A stretch of DNA of 49,238 nt, from assembly GCA_050950785.1 (NCBI GenBank), contig JBMNIG010000008.1:1-49238 (forward strand). The letters are read 5' to 3'. Origin of the DNA: JAAYOS01 sp050950785. GTDB taxonomy: Bacteria > Bacillota > Clostridia > Oscillospirales > JAAYOS01. Below, in pieces: positions 8,928 to 17,551 of the stretch; within the stretch, counting starts at the first letter, position 1, and each line of letters opens with the position of its first letter. The notes under the pieces are model-generated. The model was not told where the DNA came from and did not search any database. It was given only the letters and a program-made list of their open reading frames with translations. A program made the position numbers and the translations under genes.

Positions 8928-9183
8928 GGCAAAACATGTAAAATATTTATAATAATAACATCCGATAATCTTGTGATATTGCACAAGTATGCATATCATA
9001 TTACATTATTTGATAAAGTTCGCTTAGCGTGTCGAAAGTACCGGAAGGAAATCATCAAACGAAAAACAGGCTAGCTAAATGAATTATAAGGAATCAATTC
9101 CTGCATAAAGTCGAGAAGGATGCATGAAGGATGCACGATGTATATATGTATAGAAATAGCAGTTAGTGCTATCGGAGGAACAT
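8928..9183. other. Spacer between gltA and spoIID
   Basis: No gene is seen. A possible sporulation sigma-E promoter for spoIID is CATAAAGT at 9104-9111 with GAATTAT at 9081-9087 upstream. The spacing and match are only approximate. Two near-identical GAAGGATGCA words lie in tandem at about 9115-9135. Confidence 0.3.
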
Positions 9184-10239
9184 ATGAAAAAAATTGCAGT
9201 GATATCACTTGTACTTACGTTCTTAATATTTGTTTTGCCTTTGATGGCTGTGCGGGGAAAACCGGCTGAGTATCAAAGGGACAATAGGGAGGAAAAAAGA
9301 CCTGAAAATGCAATTGAGGCAGCGGGTCCGACACAGATAGAAAATAATGGGACGGATCCTCCGTCTGTTCCCTTGTCTGATGACGAGGTCATGGTTCGTG
9401 TGTCACTCAACGGAAAGACAAAGTCAATGTCGCTGCGAAGCTACCTTCTGGGAGTCGTGGCTGAGGAAATGCCGGCGTCCTATCCTTCGGAAGCACTGAA
9501 AGCCCAGGCAGTTGCTGCAAGGACATATACTTTTAGTAGGATAATGGCCGCTAAAGCCGGCAAAGAGGCACATGATGGTGCGGATGTGTGTACCAACCCT
9601 GCACATTGCAAGGCTTACGTAGAATGGGAGGATAGACAGGCAGAATGGGAGAAAATTGGAAGGCGAGATTATTGCGATAAGATAGTCGAAGCGGTCGATG
9701 GTACAGTAGGAGAGGTAATCCTATATAACAGCGAACCTATCGTTGCGGTGTTTCATGCAGCGTCGGGAAAATATACCGAAAATGCCAAGGACATCTGGGG
9801 CAGTGATGTTCCATATCTCAAAAGCGTTGAGAGCCCGGAAGGCGCAGATTACAACAAAAAGATCACCTATACCACGGAGGAGTTTCGCAACCGGGTCAAT
9901 GATAAATATCCGGAGGCAGTACTTTCTATGGAGCCTGCAAATTGGTTTGGCGAGGTGAAGTATACAGAGGCAGGTGGTGTATCTAGTATAGTTGTGGGTG
10001 GAGTTGATATTAGCGGAAAGAATATGAGGGCACTGTTCGATTTGCCGTCGTCCAATTTTGAAATTGAAGTAAAGAGAGATAAGATCATATTCAATACAAG
10101 CGGATATGGACACGGTGTTGGAATGAGTCAATATGGGGCTAGAGCTCTTGCTCTAAAAGGGAAAGATTATAGAGACATACTGTTATGGTATTATACCGAT
10201 GTGAAGATCGGCAAAGTGACTAATAAAACAATAAATTGA
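9184..10239 (+). CDS. spoIID: Stage II sporulation protein D, peptidoglycan transglycosylase
   Basis: SpoIID is a lytic transglycosylase that works with SpoIIP and SpoIIM to thin septal peptidoglycan during engulfment of the forespore. The protein has 351 residues, with an N-terminal membrane anchor at about 3-21 and then the SpoIID domain. The family signature is AEEMPASYPSEALKAQAVAA, in which the first glutamates include the catalytic one. The cysteine motif DVCTNPAHCKAY and the C-terminal GYGHGVGMSQYGA are also typical. I choose the ATG at 9184 because GGAGGA sits 5-10 bases upstream. A GTG 18 bases earlier would overlap that site. The next gene, convergent, is the SpoIIQ-like M23 gene, another engulfment protein. 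Confidence 0.95.
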   Translation: MKKIAVISLVLTFLIFVLPLMAVRGKPAEYQRDNREEKRPENAIEAAGPTQIENNGTDPPSVPLSDDEVMVRVSLNGKTKSMSLRSYLLGVVAEEMPASYPSEALKAQAVAARTYTFSRIMAAKAGKEAHDGADVCTNPAHCKAYVEWEDRQAEWEKIGRRDYCDKIVEAVDGTVGEVILYNSEPIVAVFHAASGKYTENAKDIWGSDVPYLKSVESPEGADYNKKITYTTEEFRNRVNDKYPEAVLSMEPANWFGEVKYTEAGGVSSIVVGGVDISGKNMRALFDLPSSNFEIEVKRDKIIFNTSGYGHGVGMSQYGARALALKGKDYRDILLWYYTDVKIGKVTNKTIN

Positions 10240-10260
10240 TTGAACACAAATGAACACAAA

Positions 10261-10303
10261 AAATAAGGCAGGTTTTAGCACTTCGCTTTAACCTGCCCTA
10301 TTT
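10261..10303. terminator. Bidirectional terminator between spoIID and the SpoIIQ-like gene
   Basis: Stem GGCAGGTT (10267-10274) pairs with AACCTGCC (10290-10297), with A-rich sequence on the left and T-rich on the right. It can serve both convergent genes. Confidence 0.7.
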
Positions 10304-10315
10304 GACTGCCATCGC

Positions 10316-11176
10316 TTATGGTAAGAGATCGCAGGGATCGACCTGTGCTCCGTTTTTTATGACCTCCAAATGCAAGTGAGGGGGATCTAGGATCTCATTG
10401 TCTGCGGTCTGCCCTACACCGCCAATCACATCGCCGGCATAGACAGTGTCACCAACCTCTACAGCGACGCTTTCCATTAGATTTCGATATACGCTTCTGA
10501 CGCTGTTTCCGTGATCGATCACAACTGTCACTCCCATGAGCTCATCGGTATAGACATCTTCAACTACTCCGTCGCCCATGGCACATACCTGGGTGCCCAA
10601 TCCGGCCGCAATATCAATACCCGTGTGGACCCTCCAATCTCCAAGAGTTGCACTGAAGACAAGCTCGTCCACGCTGAAGCGTTCAATGATCTCGCCGTTT
10701 ACCGGCCAGACAAAGAAGCTCGCGGTCACCGGAGTCGTGTCATAATCGGTTGTGGATATGCTCGAAGCGAGTTCATCGTCAGACTCCGACTCGTCATCAA
10801 AATCTCCCACCTCAGCCATGACACTCTCCGACAGTTCTTCATCATCTTCATCGAAGTCGGCGTAGCTTTCATCGTCAGCAGTTAAGTCTTCGTCACCTGT
10901 ATCAGCCATCACTACTTCTGTATCGCGTTCTGCATAATCCGGAATATCGGTTTGAAGTTCTGTCTCATACGGTGTCGGGGCGGGGGAGAAGTCGGTATCG
11001 GTAATGTCACCAGGGTTGTTATCGCCTATACTAAGCATGTCGTTGTCGTCGTTGTCATTACTGAAGAAAAGCACATAACCCGATATCCCGATTGCTGCTA
11101 TGCACAGGATAAGGATTATGTAAAATCCTTTCTCTGCAAAAAAGTCTATAATTTTATTGGGCTTTTTCTTTTTCAT
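10316..11176 (-). CDS. spoIIQ: SpoIIQ-like M23 (LytM) peptidase-fold protein
   Basis: 286 residues. There is a short basic N-terminus and a membrane helix at about 14-33, then a long acidic linker rich in D and E (about 40-150), then a LytM/M23 domain. The zinc-site residues are all present: H and D in VHTGID, and H-L-H in PPHLHLEV. In Bacillus subtilis SpoIIQ the equivalent first histidine is replaced, while clostridial SpoIIQ keeps it, so this looks like the clostridial type. SpoIIQ is made in the forespore and pairs with SpoIIIAH across the septum. A GGAGGTGG site precedes the start. Location next to spoIID supports the call. A general cell-wall M23 endopeptidase is the alternative. Confidence 0.8.
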   Translation of the reverse strand: MKKKKPNKIIDFFAEKGFYIILILCIAAIGISGYVLFFSNDNDDNDMLSIGDNNPGDITDTDFSPAPTPYETELQTDIPDYAERDTEVVMADTGDEDLTADDESYADFDEDDEELSESVMAEVGDFDDESESDDELASSISTTDYDTTPVTASFFVWPVNGEIIERFSVDELVFSATLGDWRVHTGIDIAAGLGTQVCAMGDGVVEDVYTDELMGVTVVIDHGNSVRSVYRNLMESVAVEVGDTVYAGDVIGGVGQTADNEILDPPHLHLEVIKNGAQVDPCDLLP

Positions 11177-11315
11177 GCTTCCACCTCCGCAAGTATTATT
11201 GACTGCGGGATGGATGGATATACATAAAAATGCAAAAATTAACCTTTATTCCCAACAAAAAATGTAGATTAGATAGTTGAAAATACCTTGATAAAGAGCA
11301 AAAAGCTGTTTTGAA

Positions 11316-11344
11316 TTGACATGATGTTTCCCAAAGGATATAAT
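11316..11344 (+). promoter_or_regulatory. Consensus sigma-A promoter upstream of the FemAB-type gene
   Basis: TTGACA, 17-base spacer, TATAAT: a perfect match to the consensus. The transcript would have a 5' leader of about 100 bases before the start at 11454. Confidence 0.8.
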
Positions 11345-11361
11345 TTCTAAGAAAGTGATGA

Positions 11362-11446
11362 AATAAAGTGCGATAAAAGTAAGTACGATTATTTGAGTGC
11401 GATGATACAAGTACGCAGAATGTAAGTGCTATGAAAGTAAGAGGAA
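11362..11446 (+). repeat. Degenerate short repeats in the FemAB leader
   Basis: Words of the kind AAGTGCGAT, AAGTACGAT, GAGTGCGATG, AAGTACGC and AAGTGCTATG recur about every 12-20 bases between the promoter and the ribosome binding site AGAGGAA. Function is unknown. Confidence 0.5.
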
Positions 11447-11453
11447 TCTATTA

Positions 11454-12551
11454 ATGACCGAAATTGTTACAGATAAGACACTTGACGAATATGAGGCCTT
11501 TATCGCCTCCCATCCGAAGGGACATTTTATGCAGAGCTCGCTATGGGCAAAGCAAAAGCCGGATTGGAACTGGGTTGCCATTGTAAAAAGAGATGAAAGC
11601 GGCAAAATTATCGGAAGCCTGTCAATGCTGGTGCGCAAGGTTCCCGGTATTCCTTATACGCTTATGTATTGTTGTAGAGGACCGGTATGTGACCTGGACG
11701 ATTACGATACGATCCTTGATCTCATTGAAGGGGCAAAGACGCTGGCAAAGTCTTTTAGAAGTTACTGCATCAAGCTTGATCCCGATATCCTGTCCCACAG
11801 AGCTGACATACGGGATCTTCTGTTATCAGTTGGTTTCCGATTGCTGGACAGCGCAAAGAACTTCGAAGGCATTCAGCCTCGCTATGTGTTTCGCCTCGAT
11901 GTAGAGGGTAAGACTGAGGAGGAAATGCTGATGTTCTTCTCCTCGAAAACCAGATATAATATCCGGCTTGCCATGAGAAAAGGCGTAGAGGTAAAGTTGG
12001 TAAACGAAGAAGGCCTTGACGATTTTTCGGAGCTTATGATAGAAACCGGCATACGTGACAACTTCGTTACCCGTCCCAAGAGCTACTTTGCGAATATGCT
12101 GAAAAACCTGGGTGAGCATGCAAGGCTTTATATGGCTTACTACGAGGGAATTCCAATTGCCGGTACTTTAGCAATTCGCTTTGGTGACAAGGTATGGTAT
12201 CTTTATGGTGCGTCATCAAACAATTATCGTAATTTGATGCCAAACTACCTACTTCAATGGAACATGATAAAATGGGCACTGGACGAGGGGTGCAAGATTT
12301 ATGATTTCCGTGGAGTTTCCGGAGATTTAAGTGAGGACAACCCCCTCTATGGCCTTTACAGGTTCAAGCGCGGATTCAATGGCGATTTTTGCGAGTTTTT
12401 GGGCGAATTTGATTATGTTGTAAACCCTGTGATCTATTCGGCCGTTGACATCGGACGCAAGGCTATGAACTATATAGTAAAAAAGAGGTATCAGTGGAAG
12501 AACAGGGACAAGGTGGAAAACAAACCGCCGCGTAAGTCGGAATCAGAATAG
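11454..12551 (+). CDS. FemAB/FemX-type aminoacyltransferase
   Basis: The family transfers amino acids from aminoacyl-tRNA onto the peptide of lipid II to build peptidoglycan cross-bridges. The 365 residues contain the tandem GNAT-fold arrangement. The N-terminal half has the motif G-H-F-M-Q-S-S-L-W-A-K-Q-K. The C-terminal half carries the family pattern TRYNIRLAMRKGV and, later, WYLYGASS and YDFRGV. There is no coiled-coil insertion of the FemA type that I can see, so it is closer to FemX or clostridial homologues. The alanine racemase gene begins 40 bases downstream, so the pair is probably one wall-synthesis operon. The amino acid added cannot be predicted. Confidence 0.88.
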   Translation: MTEIVTDKTLDEYEAFIASHPKGHFMQSSLWAKQKPDWNWVAIVKRDESGKIIGSLSMLVRKVPGIPYTLMYCCRGPVCDLDDYDTILDLIEGAKTLAKSFRSYCIKLDPDILSHRADIRDLLLSVGFRLLDSAKNFEGIQPRYVFRLDVEGKTEEEMLMFFSSKTRYNIRLAMRKGVEVKLVNEEGLDDFSELMIETGIRDNFVTRPKSYFANMLKNLGEHARLYMAYYEGIPIAGTLAIRFGDKVWYLYGASSNNYRNLMPNYLLQWNMIKWALDEGCKIYDFRGVSGDLSEDNPLYGLYRFKRGFNGDFCEFLGEFDYVVNPVIYSAVDIGRKAMNYIVKKRYQWKNRDKVENKPPRKSESE

Positions 12552-12590
12552 TAGGGGAAACAAAAAAATAGAAATGGAAAGGGACGGACC

Positions 12591-13682
12591 ATGAAGACAT
12601 TGCTGATCGATACTAACAGGGTCAAGGCGAATGTTGCAAGAATTCGTGAACGGGCCGGCAATTCCCTTATATATGGAGTGTTGAAGGGGAACGCATACGG
12701 CCTTGGTCTGCTTGAAATGGCTGAGATCCTCCGCAACGAGGGAATTACCAGGTTCGCTCTGACAGATGTTGAGGACGCTGTAAAACTCAGAGAAAACGGA
12801 TTTCAGAACGAAGAAATTTTGATGCTGCGCTCAACCACCGAGACCGACTTTATAGAAAAGATCGTTGAGTATAATTTGATCGGGACGATCGGGTCTCAGG
12901 ATGCTGCGCTTGCGCTCAATGGAATAGCTGACAAGCAGAAAACTGTCGTAGAGGCTCACATTAAAATAGATACCGGGATGGGCCGTTATGGGTTCGTTCC
13001 GGGGGAGATCGACAAGATAATTTCATTTTACAAGCATCTGTCGAATGTGGCGCTCACAGGCATTTATACACACTTTTACAGTGCCTGGAACAGCGAGAAA
13101 ATAACAAGGTTGCAGGCCGCTCAATTCGAAGGTGTGATCGAAAAGCTGCGGGGTAAGGGCATTGAACCGGGGCTTGTGCATGCTGCAAATTCCTCCGCCC
13201 TTTTCAGATTTGATTTCTGCCACTACGATGCGGTGCGGATCGGTTCGGCTTTTACAGGCAGGATGCCTACGAAATTTAACTATGGCTTGCAGAGAGTCGG
13301 CGTAATAACCTGTCCGATAGCTGAGATCCGCTGGCTTCCAAAGGGATCAACTATTGGATACGGGGGCGTGTATAAAACCAGACAGGCGCGGAGGATAGCG
13401 GTGATCCCGGTGGGATATGCCGATGGGTTCTGCGTTGAAAAGTCACATGATTCATATAGAGTAAAAGATGCCATAAGATATATGCTCTCAGAGTTTAAGC
13501 GTGGATTGTTACGCAAAAAGTTGTATGTAACGGTGAACAGTGCGCAAGCCCGGGTTATTGGGCATGTAGGTATGCTTCACACTGTAATAGATGTTACCGA
13601 CATAGACTGTGCTCCGGGAGATTTGGCGCAGTTTGAGATCAATCCCATTCTTACAGGGATCATAAAGCGTACTTACAAATAA
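12591..13682 (+). CDS. alr: Alanine racemase
   Basis: A PLP enzyme that interconverts L- and D-alanine for peptidoglycan. 363 residues. The PLP lysine is K32 in VLKGNAYGLG, a variant of the usual V-K-A-N-A-Y-G-H-G. The barrel motifs HIKIDTGMGRYGF and AANSSAL follow. The C-terminal domain has TIGYGGVYKT, with the second catalytic-type tyrosine region, and VIPVGYADGF. It directly follows the FemAB-type gene. The variant lysine motif could indicate an altered substrate (for example serine or another amino acid), but the overall domain order is that of Alr. Confidence 0.87.
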   Translation: MKTLLIDTNRVKANVARIRERAGNSLIYGVLKGNAYGLGLLEMAEILRNEGITRFALTDVEDAVKLRENGFQNEEILMLRSTTETDFIEKIVEYNLIGTIGSQDAALALNGIADKQKTVVEAHIKIDTGMGRYGFVPGEIDKIISFYKHLSNVALTGIYTHFYSAWNSEKITRLQAAQFEGVIEKLRGKGIEPGLVHAANSSALFRFDFCHYDAVRIGSAFTGRMPTKFNYGLQRVGVITCPIAEIRWLPKGSTIGYGGVYKTRQARRIAVIPVGYADGFCVEKSHDSYRVKDAIRYMLSEFKRGLLRKKLYVTVNSAQARVIGHVGMLHTVIDVTDIDCAPGDLAQFEINPILTGIIKRTYK

Positions 13683-13828
13683 TCATAATATGCTCGGTGG
13701 CCAAAAATCTAATAGACAATAATCTCAACGGCCACAATAGCCACAACTATCACAACAGTGGTATTAAGTACAAAAGCTATATAGTAACTAAATAGTCACT
13801 AATTTCAATAATCGTTGGAGGATCGAAT

Positions 13829-14575
13829 ATGCGTTGCAAAGCCGTTGTACTCGCAGCCGGAAAGGGGAAAAGGTTGCGTTCCGGTGATAATGATACAGTT
13901 CCCAAGGTGATGAAGCAAGCGTGTGGGCGGCCACTGATTGCCTATGTGCTGAGGGCACTTGAGTGGATAAGTCCCGATGATATTTTATTGGTTGTGGGTT
14001 TCGGCAAGGAACAGGTTATGGAGTACTGCCGCGGGATGTGCCGGTTTGTTGAACAGAGAGAGCAGTTAGGCACCGGAAATGCCGTAGATGTATGCCGTGA
14101 TACACTGAAAGATTATGACGGACCGGTTCTTGTTTGCGCCGGGGACATGCCGCTTGTCACCGCAGAAACATACAAAGAGCTTATTGATACTCATGAGAGG
14201 GAGAAAAGCGATTGCACTATCCTTTCCGCAGAATCTTCAGATCCAAAGGGTTACGGGCGGATCGTTAGAGAGAACGGTTCTTTTAGTGCAATAGTAGAGG
14301 AAAGGGACTGTACCCCCGAACAGCGTAAGATAACAGAGATAAACTCCTGCATATATGTTTTTGACTCAAAGAAACTTTTTTCTGCCCTTCAGGAGGTAAC
14401 GGCTGACAACGCACAAAATGAGTATTATTTGACAGACGTTCCCTGTATAATGAAAAGGCGAGGACAGAAGGTGTCCATCCATAAAATAACCGAAGACTGG
14501 CAACTATTAGGAATAAATACCATAGAACAGCTTTCGCAGGCGGAAGAAGTAATATGTGAAAAGCGCTTGGTATAG
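13829..14575 (+). CDS. GlmU-like sugar nucleotidyltransferase without acetyltransferase domain
   Basis: 248 residues forming a single NTP-transferase domain. The nucleotide loop is LAAGKGKRLRS, and the uridyl-binding and metal motifs EQLGTGNAV and CAGDMPL match the pyrophosphorylase half of GlmU. NEYYLTDVP is also diagnostic. The left-handed beta-helix acetyltransferase domain of full GlmU (about 450 residues) is absent. It probably makes a UDP-sugar such as UDP-GlcNAc from a sugar 1-phosphate. Single-domain homologues are common in Clostridia. The GGAGG site precedes the ATG by 8 bases. Confidence 0.8.
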   Translation: MRCKAVVLAAGKGKRLRSGDNDTVPKVMKQACGRPLIAYVLRALEWISPDDILLVVGFGKEQVMEYCRGMCRFVEQREQLGTGNAVDVCRDTLKDYDGPVLVCAGDMPLVTAETYKELIDTHEREKSDCTILSAESSDPKGYGRIVRENGSFSAIVEERDCTPEQRKITEINSCIYVFDSKKLFSALQEVTADNAQNEYYLTDVPCIMKRRGQKVSIHKITEDWQLLGINTIEQLSQAEEVICEKRLV

Positions 14576-14598
14576 ATTAGTTTAACGGAGGTTATGCG

Positions 14599-14958
14599 AT
14601 GTTTCGTTTTAATCACTTCAACTTTAATGTAGTGGACCTTGAAAGAAGCATTAAATTTTACAAGGAAGCTCTAGGCCTTGAGCCTGTCCGTGAAATAAAC
14701 GGGGACGGCTTCAAATTGGTCTTTTTAGGAGACGGGACGAACAACTTTCAGCTGGAGCTTACTTGGCTGAAGGATCATCCTCAGCCATATGATCTTGGGG
14801 AAGTTGAATTTCATCTGGCCTTCACTACGGAAGATATGGAAGCTGCCCGCAAAAAGCACGAAGAGATGGGTTGCGTCTGCTTTGTAAACGAGGGTATGGG
14901 TATCTATTTCATCGAAGATCCCGACGGGTATTGGATCGAAATCGTACCGAAAAGATAA
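14599..14958 (+). CDS. Glyoxalase/VOC family protein
   Basis: 119 residues, one vicinal-oxygen-chelate domain. The likely metal ligands are all visible: H5 (FNHFNF), the glutamate in FQLELTW, the histidine in VEFHLAF and the glutamate in GYWIEIV. This is the pattern of lactoylglutathione lyase-like enzymes. The true substrate is uncertain because Clostridia often lack glutathione. It lies 23 bases after the nucleotidyltransferase gene and is probably co-transcribed. Confidence 0.82.
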   Translation: MFRFNHFNFNVVDLERSIKFYKEALGLEPVREINGDGFKLVFLGDGTNNFQLELTWLKDHPQPYDLGEVEFHLAFTTEDMEAARKKHEEMGCVCFVNEGMGIYFIEDPDGYWIEIVPKR

Positions 14959-14964
14959 AAATGG

Positions 14965-15160
14965 GGGACGGTTTGGTGTGAGCCCCTTTAGGTGTACAGT
15001 TGGGGACGGCTCTTTTGTCTTGGCTTATGATCCAAAACAAAAGAGCCGTCCCCTCGTATTCATTGAAATCTGTTCCAGGACAGAAGACCGTCCGTTCTTC
15101 TTACAAAGAACTCTAGCTGTAAGTCCCTGGCTTTAGTCATGGGGAGTATCAAGTCCCCTT
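14965..15160. repeat. Dispersed GGGGACGG hairpin repeat between convergent genes
   Basis: The core is a near-perfect hairpin. GGGGACGGCTCTTTTG (about 15003-15018) pairs with CAAAAGAGCCGTCCCC (about 15039-15054) around a 20-base loop. Flanking partial copies (GGGGGACGG at about 14963 and GACAGAAGACCGTCC at about 15080-15095) make it a compound element. It sits between the glyoxalase-type gene and the ABC permease, which converge, so it may end transcription from both sides. Confidence 0.75.
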
Positions 15161-15170
15161 GTCTTAATAA

Positions 15171-16820
15171 TTATGGTTCGATTCTTTGGTACTTATAGTT
15201 AGCAAGCTTACCAAGCAGTGATACAGAAACAAACGCTGTTACAGTAACAAATACAAAGACAAGCACTATCGCAATCACGTCGCTTAGTATTTTCATTAAT
15301 AGCACTGATACAATAACGTATATAAATCCAAGTGCCACAGCGGCAATCATGGCCAACATACTGTTTATATTCTGTTTCATTGCTTCCGACTCGCTTGACC
15401 ATTTAAGCTTCGGTCTTGCAATATCTATTATCATACTTACTGCTGTTAGAGAAACCGCCCCTATAAGAGAGCATAAGCACGCAGGTATTAGCTTCAGTAT
15501 AAATTCGGGGAATAAGATGCAAGCAACAATCATGCTAAGTAGTATAGTAGCGGCTGATATAGCCCAGCAAAATATCAACTTTCCATACACCTGCTTACTG
15601 TACGGGACCGGTATGACCTTACTGAGCCAGAAGTATTCTCCCTCACGGGACAAAACGGTACTTGACGCCGTATTTAACGTACTGAACAACAGGCCGATGC
15701 CGAGTGCAACAATGAACAACATTGATTGTGGAACCGAGGATATAAAGCTGACCAGTTCCTTCACATCGGAGTCGGTCGAGGACATCATCGGGAAAATAAA
15801 TAGCATAATGGGAAATAACACAACTCCTATAAGGGAATTTAGGGCATATATCGGAGAGCGCATGATCATTTTGAACTCACGGAGTGCCATCGCCCTGAGA
15901 CGAGAGCCTGAACGAAGGGTCGATTCGTTTAGATCAACAGCCTTTCCGCTCTTGGCAGTCTCAAGCTGGGCCAGTGCACCCGACAAATAGAGCTTCGATC
16001 CGACGTAATATGTTATTGCAAAGGCAACGCCCGCACTCAACAGGTAGAGTGCCCAGTTGATGAGGCTGTCAGTTCCGGTTTGCGTTACAGCGTTAACTGC
16101 CCAAAGAGCGGGTGGGAACGCCCTGCCGATAACTCCAACAAGGCTATTTGCCTGCGCAAGCAAAACCATTAGTTCCTCCTGCGACATTTGGGACACTCTA
16201 GACATCAAATACTGTTGACCTAGCATATAAGCGATAACGAGAACAAAGCCGCCAATGATTGCGATCAGGTCCCGTCGTTTCGTTAGCCCGCTAAAACGCA
16301 TAAGTAATAGAGAGATCAGTGTAGAGATGATCAGAGGAAGCATCGGCAAAAACAAAGTTGCCAGTATGCCCTTGATATAGAAGAGCAGTCCACTGCCGGC
16401 TATTGAGCCGTATACAAAAATTGCTGGCAATATAAAGCAAATCATGATAGCAAGCTCATACAGGTACACAAGAAAAAACTTGGAGGCAAAAACCGCTCCC
16501 TGCTTTAGAGGAAGGGAAGCAAGAAAGGTGATGTCTTTAGATTGAAAAAGGACACCTAAAACTCCTGCAACTCCAAATATGAGCACGACGACCATGCCGG
16601 CAATGAAGGGCATCAGCAACCCGAGGTCCAACATATTCATAGCCTCAAGTCCGGCAAAAAAGCCATATAGGAGAAAACACCAGGCTGAAATGATCGACCC
16701 AAAAGACAAAATGACTATTGAACCGATTCCTATACTTTTCATCAATTCTTTTTTAGAAGCTGCTTTTAAGCTGAAACGGGAACGGAGCTGTATTCGGAAG
16801 ACCTTCAAAAAATCCGACAT
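15171..16820 (-). CDS. ABC transporter permease, ABC-2 type
   Basis: 549 residues with about 12 membrane helices in two blocks of six and a cytoplasmic linker around residues 285-310. There are no binding-protein or nucleotide-binding motifs. It starts 2 bases after the stop of the ATPase gene upstream, so the two form one exporter. The architecture resembles the large clostridial permeases of ABC-2 exporters of unknown cargo (for example bacteriocin-immunity or drug exporters). The substrate cannot be told. Confidence 0.82.
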   Translation of the reverse strand: MSDFLKVFRIQLRSRFSLKAASKKELMKSIGIGSIVILSFGSIISAWCFLLYGFFAGLEAMNMLDLGLLMPFIAGMVVVLIFGVAGVLGVLFQSKDITFLASLPLKQGAVFASKFFLVYLYELAIMICFILPAIFVYGSIAGSGLLFYIKGILATLFLPMLPLIISTLISLLLMRFSGLTKRRDLIAIIGGFVLVIAYMLGQQYLMSRVSQMSQEELMVLLAQANSLVGVIGRAFPPALWAVNAVTQTGTDSLINWALYLLSAGVAFAITYYVGSKLYLSGALAQLETAKSGKAVDLNESTLRSGSRLRAMALREFKMIMRSPIYALNSLIGVVLFPIMLFIFPMMSSTDSDVKELVSFISSVPQSMLFIVALGIGLLFSTLNTASSTVLSREGEYFWLSKVIPVPYSKQVYGKLIFCWAISAATILLSMIVACILFPEFILKLIPACLCSLIGAVSLTAVSMIIDIARPKLKWSSESEAMKQNINSMLAMIAAVALGFIYVIVSVLLMKILSDVIAIVLVFVFVTVTAFVSVSLLGKLANYKYQRIEP

Positions 16821-16822
16821 GA

Positions 16823-17551
16823 TCAGCCCTCGCTTTCTGTAAGTTCAAAGAAGATTTTCTCAAGTGTTTCGTTTTTCTCTTGCCCGCGCAGCTCGTCAAG
16901 AGTGCCTACTGCAATAAGCTTACCGTTTTGAATGATTCCGATACGGTCGCATAGTCTTTCAGCGACCTCTAAGATATGTGTTGAGAAAAATACTGTATTC
17001 CCTTCATCACAGTGGGCGCGCATTTCTTCTTTCAGGAGCATTGATGCTCTGGGATCCAGACCTGTCAGGGGTTCGTCCAGGATCCAAAGTGGTGGTTGGG
17101 GAAGCAGAGCCGCAGTCAAAAGTAGTTTCTGCTTCATGCCGTGGGAGTAGCTTTTGATCTTTTCGCCGGCAGCATCATAAATTCCAAACATTTCAAGGTA
17201 CTTTTCAACTCTTTCTTTTCGGACAGAGGATCCCACGCCGTATACATCCCCAATGAAGTTGAGATATTCCAAACCTGTCAGTCTTTCATAGACCTCGTGG
17301 TTATCGGGGACATATCCAATAGACCGCTTTGCTTCGATTTGATCGCGGCTGATGTCATATCCGTTTATCACTATACTACCGCTGTCCGGTGGAAGGATGC
17401 CACAGATCATCTTTATTGTTGTGGTCTTGCCTGCACCATTAGGGCCGATAAATCCGAATATTTCGCCCTTTCTTACATGTAGAGTAATGTCATCGACCGC
17501 CTTGACTTTGCCGCCTGCGTAACTTTTTGATATATTTACGAGCTTGAGCAT
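16823..17551 (-). CDS. ABC transporter ATP-binding protein
   Basis: 242 residues with a complete ATPase. Walker A is GPNGAGKTT, the signature is SHGMKQKLLLTAAL, Walker B is LWILDEPLTGLDP and the switch histidine is in STHILEVAE. These motifs fit the ABC-2 exporter class. I choose the ATG at 17551, which has AAAGGGGG about 8 bases upstream. The frame continues 13 codons further up without a ribosome binding site. It forms an operon with the permease that follows. Confidence 0.93.
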   Translation of the reverse strand: MLKLVNISKSYAGGKVKAVDDITLHVRKGEIFGFIGPNGAGKTTTIKMICGILPPDSGSIVINGYDISRDQIEAKRSIGYVPDNHEVYERLTGLEYLNFIGDVYGVGSSVRKERVEKYLEMFGIYDAAGEKIKSYSHGMKQKLLLTAALLPQPPLWILDEPLTGLDPRASMLLKEEMRAHCDEGNTVFFSTHILEVAERLCDRIGIIQNGKLIAVGTLDELRGQEKNETLEKIFFELTESEG

